The notes beneath the pieces were generated by a model that had not been told where the DNA came from, did not search any database, and saw only the letters and a list, made by a program, of their open reading frames with translations. From positions 1-64,000 of the IMG/VR virus record IMGVR_UViG_3300023184_008416: 64,000 nt of DNA; one strand, given 5' to 3'. The position numbers were made by a program, and so were the translations under genes. Positions 51,814-60,071 of the stretch are shown piece after piece; the first letter of the stretch is position 1, and each line of letters begins with the position of its first letter. Origin of the DNA: a virus.

Positions 51814-54177
51814 ATGTCAATCTTCAAGGTTGATCCTAGCGATGTTGAGACGATTACCTTAACGACCAATCCTAATACTTTTTTTGCATCAAGCTCTAAC
51901 GGTATAACCGGGTCATTAAAAGTTTTTCCTCGTAGATCTCACTCTTTAAAAGAAAGCCTCACTTTTACTACGTCTTCATATTTTGAAGATAAGTTAATAA
52001 ATGTGGACTACGGTGACGAACACTTAGCGGAAGTTTATATACAAAACGTCGGAAAACTTGTAACATATGATCCTTCCTTAGTAATAAATCGATTAGTACC
52101 CCAATATTCAGGACCATTGTCCTACGTTAATTACTTAAAAAAGGTAATATCAGGTACATTAATGCCTCATTATCGAGTTCACTACTCAGATTGTGAGATG
52201 TCATATACAAATTATAATTCTATTAATTTCGTTTCGTCTAGCACAATAGCTCCAGGTACTGCTCTTTTATACCCAAACGTGGGTGTAAATCAACCCAATC
52301 AAATTGGGTGTTATGAAATTCCAGGAGCATTTACTTTTGATTTTCATATTAATGTTCGTAACAAATATGCAAATCCTCGTCCTGGAACAATTCTTCATTT
52401 AAAACAAAGCTATGCTTTAAGTGTCGTATCTGGAACGATTAGAGATGAAAATGGGCTGTGCAGTAAATACGGATTACAATTACAACTTAGTCATAGCGCA
52501 GGAACAATCCCAACAAATGCGGCTCCGGGAGATTTAACATTTAGATTTGACAATGTTTTAAACCATAATTCGTGGCACCATGTCACGATAGCGTGGGGTA
52601 CAAATTCCATTAATAATGGTACTGGTAGCGTTTTAATTGATGGTAACAGCGTAGGTAATTTTATTGTTCCTTCATCTTCAATTTTAAATAGTGCGCAGCT
52701 TCCTCCTGCTCTTGTTGTGGGAAATTATGATGATGCAATGAATACGCAAACATTTTTTAACTTTGCAACGAATTATTTCGGTCCAGTTAGATCTAACGCT
52801 TTTGGAATTAAATCAATAACATCGCCTGATACTTTTGGTAATGATTTTTCAGGAAGAAATAATGTAGGGTATTTTGAATTACATGATTTATCAATTTATC
52901 GAGAGTACAGTGATAAATTAAATTTGTCTTCTTCGTCACCAATACAATTATCAAAAAATTGTATTTTTTATCTACCTCCATACTTTGCAACTTCATCTTC
53001 ACTAAAAACGGGTGATGCCACTTACGGATGCATTCCTCTTACACCTCAAGAAGCCAGTCAAGGATCCACGAGTACACCATTTAATTTGTCTTTGGCAATG
53101 TCTTGTGGTGGACACTACATTAATACTGAAAATTATTTACTTGATTTTGCAAACAATAGTTTTCCAAAACAGTTGGATCTTGTCTATAAACAAGACCCAG
53201 GTGCAATTTCAACGTTGTCTTTAAACGATTATTTTTATCAAGATTATCCCGTTAGAGGCAGAAATTTATTGATTCTTCCTTGCGATGATGGAAACTTTTT
53301 AAATAGTGCACCACTTTCAAGCATTATTCCTGTTTTTAATAATGTTACATTAACTAACTTTGTTAGTGGTTCATATCAATACAATCTTAACATTAATCCT
53401 CCAATAGTATCAACTTTTGCCGATCCTTTACCTGGAATATACGGAAATGGTGAGCAAAGTGAATTTGATAAAATTCGATTTGGTCTTGGTATTACACCTA
53501 ATACCCCATTTAATACTTTTAATCTAGGCATTGATGCTTGGAAAAGCAGCAACAATAGTAAGATATCAAATAATGTTTACCTGTCACAAGATGATAGGTT
53601 ACAACCTGTTGCTTGGTATTGGAAGTATCTGGATAAAGACTCTACACAAGTAGTAATATTTGATGTTAGCAACTTATATTATGGAAATCAAATTGAACCT
53701 GGCACGCTCACTTTGAGTGATTCTTCATTAACTGGATCAAACGGTCAAGTTTCAGTGACGATTAAAGATAATGGATTAGGTGGTCTTTATAGGGCTGATA
53801 GCTCTACACCACATGCAGTGTGGAATGACGTAGGAAACATCTTCTACAACGAAGGTTTGATATTCATAAAAAATCCTTCTCTCTATTTTTTGGGTAAAGA
53901 TCAATATGAAATTTCATTTAAGGGAAACAGAAACATTCACGTATTGAAAATTGAAGCAACTGCGCCACGAAATTATGTCAATTCATCTTCTAATCCTACG
54001 TATAAAGAGCTAAGAGCAAATCAAAATCAAGTTGATGCTGATGATCATTTTGTGTATATAACTGGTGTTAATTTTCACGATAATAATCTTAATGTGATTG
54101 CACGTTCCAAGTTGGCTCAACCCATCATCAAACGTGATAGATCAAAGATAGTCTTTAAAACCAAGATAGATTTTTAA
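51814..54177 (+). CDS. Virion structural protein with LamG-like domain
   Basis: 787 residues. Residues about 165-310 form a concanavalin/LamG module: GAFTFDFHINVRNKYANPRP, GLQLQLSHSAGTIPTN, VLNHNSWHHVTIAWGTN (the HHVTI-x-W strand is characteristic) and the loop GSVLIDGNSVGNFI. The C-terminus shares the G-x-N-F-x-DNN-L-x-x-IARSKLAQPI end with the preceding gene. LamG modules also occur in the gp7-like protein on the left side. Carbohydrate binding during host attachment is plausible. Start ATG at 51814, 4 bp after the upstream stop. Confidence 0.8.
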   Translation: MSIFKVDPSDVETITLTTNPNTFFASSSNGITGSLKVFPRRSHSLKESLTFTTSSYFEDKLINVDYGDEHLAEVYIQNVGKLVTYDPSLVINRLVPQYSGPLSYVNYLKKVISGTLMPHYRVHYSDCEMSYTNYNSINFVSSSTIAPGTALLYPNVGVNQPNQIGCYEIPGAFTFDFHINVRNKYANPRPGTILHLKQSYALSVVSGTIRDENGLCSKYGLQLQLSHSAGTIPTNAAPGDLTFRFDNVLNHNSWHHVTIAWGTNSINNGTGSVLIDGNSVGNFIVPSSSILNSAQLPPALVVGNYDDAMNTQTFFNFATNYFGPVRSNAFGIKSITSPDTFGNDFSGRNNVGYFELHDLSIYREYSDKLNLSSSSPIQLSKNCIFYLPPYFATSSSLKTGDATYGCIPLTPQEASQGSTSTPFNLSLAMSCGGHYINTENYLLDFANNSFPKQLDLVYKQDPGAISTLSLNDYFYQDYPVRGRNLLILPCDDGNFLNSAPLSSIIPVFNNVTLTNFVSGSYQYNLNINPPIVSTFADPLPGIYGNGEQSEFDKIRFGLGITPNTPFNTFNLGIDAWKSSNNSKISNNVYLSQDDRLQPVAWYWKYLDKDSTQVVIFDVSNLYYGNQIEPGTLTLSDSSLTGSNGQVSVTIKDNGLGGLYRADSSTPHAVWNDVGNIFYNEGLIFIKNPSLYFLGKDQYEISFKGNRNIHVLKIEATAPRNYVNSSSNPTYKELRANQNQVDADDHFVYITGVNFHDNNLNVIARSKLAQPIIKRDRSKIVFKTKIDF

Positions 54178-54578
54178 TGGTTTCACAAAATCCTAAAAAG
54201 AGAAAAAGACGAAGGGGTTATCATAGAGGAACCTACATTTCTCCCGTGGCAGGCGAGTGTAAATATCGCAGTGGTTGGGAAGAAAAGTATATGAATTATC
54301 TGGATTCAAATGCAGATGTGGTTTCCTGGTCCTATGAAAATCTTGTGATCCAATATGTTTCCAATAAATCAACGGGAAAATTAAGAAAATATTATCCTGA
54401 TTTTTATGTTGTGATGAATGACGGTACCAAATTTGTTGTTGAAATTAAGCAAAAGCGCAAATTAAATCAAGCCATCGTAAAAAAAAAGACCAAGGCTGCA
54501 GAGCAGTGGTGTTTGATGAACGGTGCCACTTATAAAATTTTGACTGAAGTAGAATTAAAAGATATGGGTCTACTGTAA
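54177..54578 (+). CDS. gp4-like head-completion nuclease / TnsA-N-type PD-(D/E)XK protein
   Basis: 133 residues. KYRSGWEEKYMNYLDSNADV followed by VVSWSYENLVIQYV, then KYYPDFYVVMNDGTKFVVEI and KQKRKLNQ. This is the TnsA-N/VSR-like nuclease layout: an N-terminal Glu (WEEK), Asp in YYPDF and Glu-x-Lys in VEIKQK. T4 gp4 (head completion, about 150 residues) has the same series of motifs (YRS-x-WE, then YYPDF, then IE-x-K). The ATG shares one base with the upstream stop (TAATGG). It is predicted to trim DNA at the packaged end or act in resolution; the gp4 equivalence is likely but not proven. Confidence 0.78.
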   Translation: MVSQNPKKRKRRRGYHRGTYISPVAGECKYRSGWEEKYMNYLDSNADVVSWSYENLVIQYVSNKSTGKLRKYYPDFYVVMNDGTKFVVEIKQKRKLNQAIVKKKTKAAEQWCLMNGATYKILTEVELKDMGLL

Positions 54579-54617
54579 AATGATTTTATCTAGTGACACG
54601 AGTGTTAATAGTTGATT

Positions 54618-55175
54618 GTGCCACAATTAATTCTAGGGTTAGACGTTTCAACATCAGTGACAGGTGTTTGTATCTTAAATTCTGACATTATACCTGATGA
54701 AAAAGGTTCGCACATCTTACATCTAGACAGGATTGAATTTAAAAAGTGTAAAACTTTGTGGGAAAAAGCTGACGTTGTTGCGTTGGAATTGTCAGACTTA
54801 TTGAAAAAATTTCCCGGAGACTATCACGTTTTTTTGGAAGAACCATTGTTGGGGTTTCAAAAAGGAATGTCGTCAGCGACCACAATAACCACTCTCATGC
54901 GATTTAATGGAATAGTTTCATACATCTCTAGGGAAATATTCAAAGTTGATCCTGATTATATCTCTTCGTCCCACGCAAGGAAGGTGTGTGGAATAAAGAT
55001 GCAACGAACAGCAATTGCTGGAATGAGTGGTAAGGAACAGGTCTTCAAATACATGTCAGAACATGATTTAAAGCACGTACAGTGGCCAACAAAGAAAAAT
55101 GGCGCAGCTGTTGATTGGTCTCGAGATGCCACTGATAGCTATGTCATTGCTCGAGCTGCATCATTGAAAATGTAA
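54618..55175 (+). CDS. RuvC-like Holliday-junction resolvase fold protein
   Basis: 185 residues from the GTG at 54618 (TTG at 54612 possible). ILGLDVSTSVTGVCILNSD is the RuvC/RNase H first strand with catalytic Asp; YHVFLEEPLLGFQKG gives the catalytic Glu; and SRDATDSYVIARAASL near the C-terminus the final Asp pair (D-A-x-D). Order and spacing match small RuvC-family resolvases. Similar proteins in T4-like phages of marine bacteria are found near primase genes, as here. Resolution of recombination intermediates before packaging is a likely role. T4 uses an unrelated endonuclease VII. Confidence 0.83.
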   Translation: MPQLILGLDVSTSVTGVCILNSDIIPDEKGSHILHLDRIEFKKCKTLWEKADVVALELSDLLKKFPGDYHVFLEEPLLGFQKGMSSATTITTLMRFNGIVSYISREIFKVDPDYISSSHARKVCGIKMQRTAIAGMSGKEQVFKYMSEHDLKHVQWPTKKNGAAVDWSRDATDSYVIARAASLKM

Positions 55176-55215
55176 GATGTACAAAAGTTGTTTGAGGTAG
55201 TCCAATCTATTTGTA

Positions 55216-56166
55216 GTGCAATCGCTGACAGAAAAAGTGAGATTCATCGAGTCAATTTTTGGCCGATGCCAGATGTCTCGTGATGAAAAAAACGTTGCAG
55301 TAAGATGTCCCATTTGTGATCCTAAAGATCCAAATAAAAAAAAGTTGATTATCAGGACAACGGATGACGTCACTCATTGTTGGGTTTGTGGTTGGTCATC
55401 AAGGTCTCTCTTACCTTTAATCAAAAAATTTGGTTCTCGTGACCAATTAAAAAGGTACGCAGAATCTCTGGGATTGCGTGAAAAAATATCTTTAGACGAT
55501 CAACCCACGGTAAAAAAGTTAGACGCTCCCGAAGATGTGTGTTTACTGGCATGTCATGATTCATTTAACCCAGATGCAAGTGCAGTATTGAAATACTTGA
55601 AATCTCGAGGAGTTTCAGAAAAAGATCTTTGGTACTACAGGTTAGCTTTTTCAAATGAGCCTAAGTGGAATCGTCGAGTTATCTTTTTATCATATGATAA
55701 TAGCGGTAACATGAATTATGTCACTGCCCGGGCAGTCGATCGTGACAAGCAACCAAAATATGTGAACTGTGACGTTGAAAGAACGACTGTTGTTTTTAAT
55801 GAACACAACATTTCTTGGGACATTCCGTTGGTATTGTGTGAGGGTCCGTTTGATCTGATCCATTGTGGAGAAAATGCAACTTGCTTGTTGGGATCAGAAC
55901 TCAGCGAGTCTTCTCTATTATTTGACAGGATCATATCAAACTCTACGCCCGTTATTGTTGCCCTTGATTCTGATACCCACAAAATAAAACGTCCCAAATT
56001 AATCAAAAAATTGGTTGAATATGACATCGAAGTTAAAGTGGTCGATATTGGTGATTATTCCGATCCCGGCAGTGCACCGGTTGATTTTATGTTAAAAGCA
56101 ATTAACGATGCAAAACCTGTGGATTGGATGTTTAACTTTTCCAATAAATTGTCTTTTATAATGTAA
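55216..56166 (+). CDS. DnaG-like DNA primase (gp61 role)
   Basis: 316 residues (T4 gp61 is 342). The zinc-binding domain is present: VRCPICDPKDPNKKKLII then THCWVCGW (Cys-x-x-Cys ... Cys-x-x-Cys, about residues 30-57). The middle contains NRRVIFLSYDNSGNMNYVTA, and the TOPRIM part shows PLVLCEGPFDLIH (catalytic Glu, about 209) and PVIVALDSD (Asp-x-Asp). The start is a GTG at 55216; no close Shine-Dalgarno is visible. The adjacent resolvase and recombination nuclease genes fit a replication cluster. No replicative helicase is in the window. Confidence 0.87.
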   Translation: MQSLTEKVRFIESIFGRCQMSRDEKNVAVRCPICDPKDPNKKKLIIRTTDDVTHCWVCGWSSRSLLPLIKKFGSRDQLKRYAESLGLREKISLDDQPTVKKLDAPEDVCLLACHDSFNPDASAVLKYLKSRGVSEKDLWYYRLAFSNEPKWNRRVIFLSYDNSGNMNYVTARAVDRDKQPKYVNCDVERTTVVFNEHNISWDIPLVLCEGPFDLIHCGENATCLLGSELSESSLLFDRIISNSTPVIVALDSDTHKIKRPKLIKKLVEYDIEVKVVDIGDYSDPGSAPVDFMLKAINDAKPVDWMFNFSNKLSFIM

Positions 56167-56213
56167 GTTCTAAACACTTGATACACAAGTTATTATAGTC
56201 TTATGGATTATTC

Positions 56214-59200
56214 ATGCGAATAGCACACATAGCAGACGTACATTTTAGGTCTTTAAGTCGCCACGCAGAGTACAAAGAAGTATTTGAAGCATTTGCAAGT
56301 GATTGTGAAACACGAGGCGTAGATCAAATAGTCGTTTGTGGCGATATCTTTCATACAAAGACAACAGGTCTTTCTCCCGAATATATTGATGTCCTAACGT
56401 GGTGGATGAAAAGGTTGAGTTCTGTTGCAACTCTGCACCTTACGTTAGGTAACCATGATGGAAACTTGACGAACAGAAATCGTCAAGATGCGGTGACACC
56501 CATCTATGAAGCGGTTAAAAAGAACAGTGACCTAAAAAATAACATCTTCTTGTATAAGAACAGTGGTGTCTATCCAATTGATGACAAACACAATCTCTGT
56601 GTTTTCAGTCTTTTTGATGAAGAAGGTTGGGATTCAGTTAAACCCGAATTAGGAAAATATAACATCGCAATCTATCATGGTTCGGTTGACACAGCTTTGA
56701 CAGAAACAGAGTGGGTGCTTAAATCACACATAAAAGTTGACACATTTAAAGATTACGATTTAGCCCTGCTTGGTGACATTCACAGAACTCAATTTTTGGG
56801 ATATCGTGAGTTAAACGGCAAAAGTGTGCCGTGGATTGGTTACCCAGGATCTACTCTGCAACAGAATTATGCTGAAGCGATAGATCATGGCTATCTATTA
56901 TGGGACATCACCCCCAAGGGCCACGATGTTTCATTTATTAAATTACCAAATCCTCAGCCTTATGTAACCATTAATTGGTCTGATGATTTATCTAATGTCA
57001 ATCTTCCAATCTCTTCAAGAATCAGGGTTAGACACACACGCCCTCTTACCCAAGCAGAGATAAAAGCAACAATGGGTTCTCTGCAGTCCCGGTTTAAGGC
57101 GACCGAGGTAATTTTTAATCTAGATTCAAAGGCACAAATTCGAGAGTTGGTGTCTAAAATTCCTTCTATAAAAGAGAATTTTCACAACGCAGAATCTCTG
57201 TTATCGTTATTACAACGATACGACTCTACACGAAAATTTTCCGAATCAGACTGGGAGTCAATAAAATCAACACTGGTTAGGTACCTCCTTGAATGTAAAG
57301 ATGACATCTCAGCCAGAAATGTCAAGTGGTCTCTGCGAGAATTGAAGTGGGACAATATCTTGGGTTACGGCTCAGGAAATAAAATCAATTTCACAGCACT
57401 TGATGGAATTGTTGGAATATTTGGCCCGAACAGGGCTGGAAAGTCTTCTATCATCGGTGCATTGTTGTACTGCATGTTCAACACATCTGACAGGGGTTCA
57501 ATCAAAAATCTTGACTTGATCAACGTAAGAAAAGATCACTCATATGCTCGTGCAGTGCTAGATGTTAATGGTGAAACTCATGTCATTGAAAGACAATCTG
57601 TCAAAAATACAACCAAAAAAGACATCACTGCGTCGACATCTGTAAATCTTTATAAAATAATTGATGACAATGCAATTGAGTTGAATGGAGAACAAAGGGT
57701 CGATACCGATAAAATCATTCGTTCAATTGTGGGTTCTTCTGAAGACTTCATGTTAATGTCTTTGTCCACACAAGGAGACATTGACAGATTTGTGAGAGAT
57801 GGTTCTACACATCGCAAACACACACTTGCAAGATTTTTAGATCTTGATTTTTTTGATAGGCTCCATGAGATTGCAAAATCAGAAGTTACTTCATTAAAGG
57901 CAGAAATAAAAACTCTACAGTCTTCAAAAATTATTGATCCCTCTCTTCTTGCAACTGCACGAAAAGAGAGTAAGGATGAAATTTCTACACTGTTGAATCA
58001 ACGTGATGAATTATCAGAAAACGTACAACGTCTTGTTTCTGACGTTAAGATGTCAGGATTCCAGGAGATTGAATCGCAGTTTCGAAAAAAAGAAAATGAG
58101 TTAAACTTACTTCGTAAAAACTTTAGTGATGTTGAGAGTGAATTAAAAACTTATCGTGAGGTTCTGTTCAAAACAGAAAGAAGACATGATGAATGCCTCT
58201 CAGAATTCAACTCATTTGATCTGCAGGCTTTAAGAGAAAAATATACAAAGATAAAGGAATTGAAGCAAGTTTCTCTTACTGCAAAGCATGCTGTTGAAAA
58301 GTGGGAACTAGAGCTTCAACGAAAGAAAAAATCAATTAGTGTCCTGTCTGAAGTCCCGTGTGGTGATTCGTATCCAACTTGTAAATTCATAAAAGACGCC
58401 CATCTTGACAGAGGGGCGTTAGATAATACAACCCAAGAATTGTCATTAGCAACTGAAAACTTATCAAACATTACTCTGTCGTTACAAGAACTCGAATCTT
58501 CAGGACTAGAAGTCTTGATTCGTAAGGCAGATGAGCTTAGAACAGAGTCTAGAGATCTTGAATTGTCGCTTCACAAGTTACGTTTAAATGTTTCTGATCG
58601 TGAAGAAAAATTTTCTACTACACGAGACAACCTTGCTAATTGCGAAGCTGAGCTAAAAAAATTAGATGGTCGTCTCAAAAAATCAAAGTCAGCAATAAAA
58701 AATGGAACAGTGGATACTCTACAGGAATTGAAGTCTGAACTTCGTTTGGTCGAAGAAAAATTATCCGCTCTTCATGCTAAGTTGGGAGCTCTTGATGAAC
58801 AAATGCGTCAATCATCTGAAATAACAAATTTGGTTGATTCAAAAGTAAAAGCATTGTCTGTGATAGAATACGTCATGACATCCTTTTCTAAGCGAGGAAT
58901 ACCCAGCAAAATTTTGTCAGAGCAATTACCCGTCATCAATTCTGAGATTTCTAGTGTTTTAGCTGGAATTGTCAATTTTAACGTTGAATTAGAGTGTAGT
59001 GACAATAACAATCTGGATGTTTTCATCAATTATGGAGACTCTCGTAGAATCATGGAACTGTGTAGTGGCATGGAAAAAATGATTAGTTCAATTGCAATTC
59101 GAGTTGCTTTAACTAATGTTTCTACAATGCCTAAATCAGATGTTTTTATAATTGACGAAGGTTTTGGAACCTTAGATGATGCAAATGTTGATGCTTGTAA

Positions 59201-59336
59201 AAGACTATTAATGTCGCTAAAAAAGTATTTTAAGTCTGTTTTAATTATCAGTCACGTACCTGCAATTAAGGACGTAGCTGACATTATATTGGAGGTGCAA
59301 CGTGTTGAAAATGATTCCAAAATGTGTTACGGATGA
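56214..59336 (+). CDS. Fused Mre11-Rad50 type recombination nuclease/ATPase (gp47+gp46 in one chain)
   Basis: 1040 residues. The N-terminal about 300 residues are a gp47/SbcD-type phosphoesterase: Asp8-x-His10 (HIADVHF), GDIFH (Asp44), GNHD (80-83), IYHGSV and LGDIHRTQ. From about 375 a gp46/SbcC/Rad50-type ATPase begins: GIFGPNRAGKSSIIGALLY (Walker A, about 401-420), long coiled coils, a hook-like Cys pair CGDSYPTC (about 716-723), then MELCSGMEKMISSIAIRVAL (signature) and DVFIIDEGFGTLDDANVDAC (Walker B and D-loop, about 977-996). In T4 these are two genes, 47 and 46. The complex processes double-strand ends for recombination-driven replication. The single open frame is unbroken. Confidence 0.93.
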   Translation: MRIAHIADVHFRSLSRHAEYKEVFEAFASDCETRGVDQIVVCGDIFHTKTTGLSPEYIDVLTWWMKRLSSVATLHLTLGNHDGNLTNRNRQDAVTPIYEAVKKNSDLKNNIFLYKNSGVYPIDDKHNLCVFSLFDEEGWDSVKPELGKYNIAIYHGSVDTALTETEWVLKSHIKVDTFKDYDLALLGDIHRTQFLGYRELNGKSVPWIGYPGSTLQQNYAEAIDHGYLLWDITPKGHDVSFIKLPNPQPYVTINWSDDLSNVNLPISSRIRVRHTRPLTQAEIKATMGSLQSRFKATEVIFNLDSKAQIRELVSKIPSIKENFHNAESLLSLLQRYDSTRKFSESDWESIKSTLVRYLLECKDDISARNVKWSLRELKWDNILGYGSGNKINFTALDGIVGIFGPNRAGKSSIIGALLYCMFNTSDRGSIKNLDLINVRKDHSYARAVLDVNGETHVIERQSVKNTTKKDITASTSVNLYKIIDDNAIELNGEQRVDTDKIIRSIVGSSEDFMLMSLSTQGDIDRFVRDGSTHRKHTLARFLDLDFFDRLHEIAKSEVTSLKAEIKTLQSSKIIDPSLLATARKESKDEISTLLNQRDELSENVQRLVSDVKMSGFQEIESQFRKKENELNLLRKNFSDVESELKTYREVLFKTERRHDECLSEFNSFDLQALREKYTKIKELKQVSLTAKHAVEKWELELQRKKKSISVLSEVPCGDSYPTCKFIKDAHLDRGALDNTTQELSLATENLSNITLSLQELESSGLEVLIRKADELRTESRDLELSLHKLRLNVSDREEKFSTTRDNLANCEAELKKLDGRLKKSKSAIKNGTVDTLQELKSELRLVEEKLSALHAKLGALDEQMRQSSEITNLVDSKVKALSVIEYVMTSFSKRGIPSKILSEQLPVINSEISSVLAGIVNFNVELECSDNNNLDVFINYGDSRRIMELCSGMEKMISSIAIRVALTNVSTMPKSDVFIIDEGFGTLDDANVDACKRLLMSLKKYFKSVLIISHVPAIKDVADIILEVQRVENDSKMCYG

Positions 59337-59640
59337 AAATTTAAAAAATCTTGAATGGAAAGATTATTTGGGGGACAGGGTGATAGCATTTCATCCATCT
59401 GGATTTCACGTTATAGTTCCAAAAGACTGTGATCCTGCTGTACCTCTATTTTGTCCCGTTTGTCAATGCGCATTATCAACGGGTGAAGATGTCTCAACGT
59501 GTAGAGATTTTGGATGTTGTGATCACTGCAAAGATCGTTGGTATTACCCAAACAAAGAACAATGGTCAACAGGTTGGAGACCAGTTCAGGAATCACGGTG
59601 TGAGCATAAAAAAACCGTAATAGTTGATGTAGCTCGATAA
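59302..59640 (+). CDS. Zinc-ribbon-like small protein of unknown function
   Basis: 112 residues from the GTG at 59302, chosen because GGAGG ends 6 bp before it; ATG at 59311 is possible. It overlaps the end of the fused nuclease gene by 35 bp. Many cysteines: LFCPVCQCALSTGEDVSTC then FGCCDHCKDRWYYPNKEQW, giving at least two Cys-x-x-Cys pairs. The end carries a further Cys-x-His-Lys. Zinc binding is likely; the role is unknown. Its coupling to the recombination gene suggests a partner of DNA processing, which is a guess. Confidence 0.7.
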   Translation: MLKMIPKCVTDENLKNLEWKDYLGDRVIAFHPSGFHVIVPKDCDPAVPLFCPVCQCALSTGEDVSTCRDFGCCDHCKDRWYYPNKEQWSTGWRPVQESRCEHKKTVIVDVAR

Positions 59641-59654
59641 TTAGACAAAAGACT

Positions 59655-60071
59655 ATGAAAGACACCCTAGACCCAAACATTAATGTTTTTGACCCCGAGA
59701 TAGACGTTAATGCCCTGGGACAAGCCTTGGATTCAACGTGGGGAAGAACAACTACACCAAAAACATCCCAGTATTCAGTTAAATTTTCTTTAACTGGAGG
59801 TTGTTTGCAGGCTTCTTACGCAGCTATCGTGAACTTTGCGTCTGAGCGTGAAATGATCATGATGAAAAGAAGATACGAAGAAGAAGCTCGCTCCGTGATT
59901 GAAAGCGTAGCAAAAACAATTTCTAAGACTTACAAAGAAATTTGTGGTAAAACTTTAAAACTTAAATCACGCTTACACACTGATTCTGTTGAAGTCATTA
60001 GCAATTCTTCTAACAACCCCAAACGAACTGCCTACTATCGTAGTAAGTGTCTCTTTGACATGGTGGGTTGA
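59655..60071 (+). CDS. Conserved-looking protein of unknown function next to terminase
   Basis: 138 residues, ATG at 59655; the stop overlaps the terminase ATG by one base plus (TTGATGC). It is basic with mixed alpha/beta content: NINVFDPEIDVNALGQALD near the start, QYSVKFSLTGGCLQASYAAI as paired strands, and FASEREMIMMKRRYEEEARS as a helix. No small-terminase helix-turn-helix is obvious. Position immediately before the large terminase and its tight coupling make a packaging role (for example a small-terminase substitute) possible, but no motif proves it. Confidence 0.65.
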   Translation: MKDTLDPNINVFDPEIDVNALGQALDSTWGRTTTPKTSQYSVKFSLTGGCLQASYAAIVNFASEREMIMMKRRYEEEARSVIESVAKTISKTYKEICGKTLKLKSRLHTDSVEVISNSSNNPKRTAYYRSKCLFDMVG

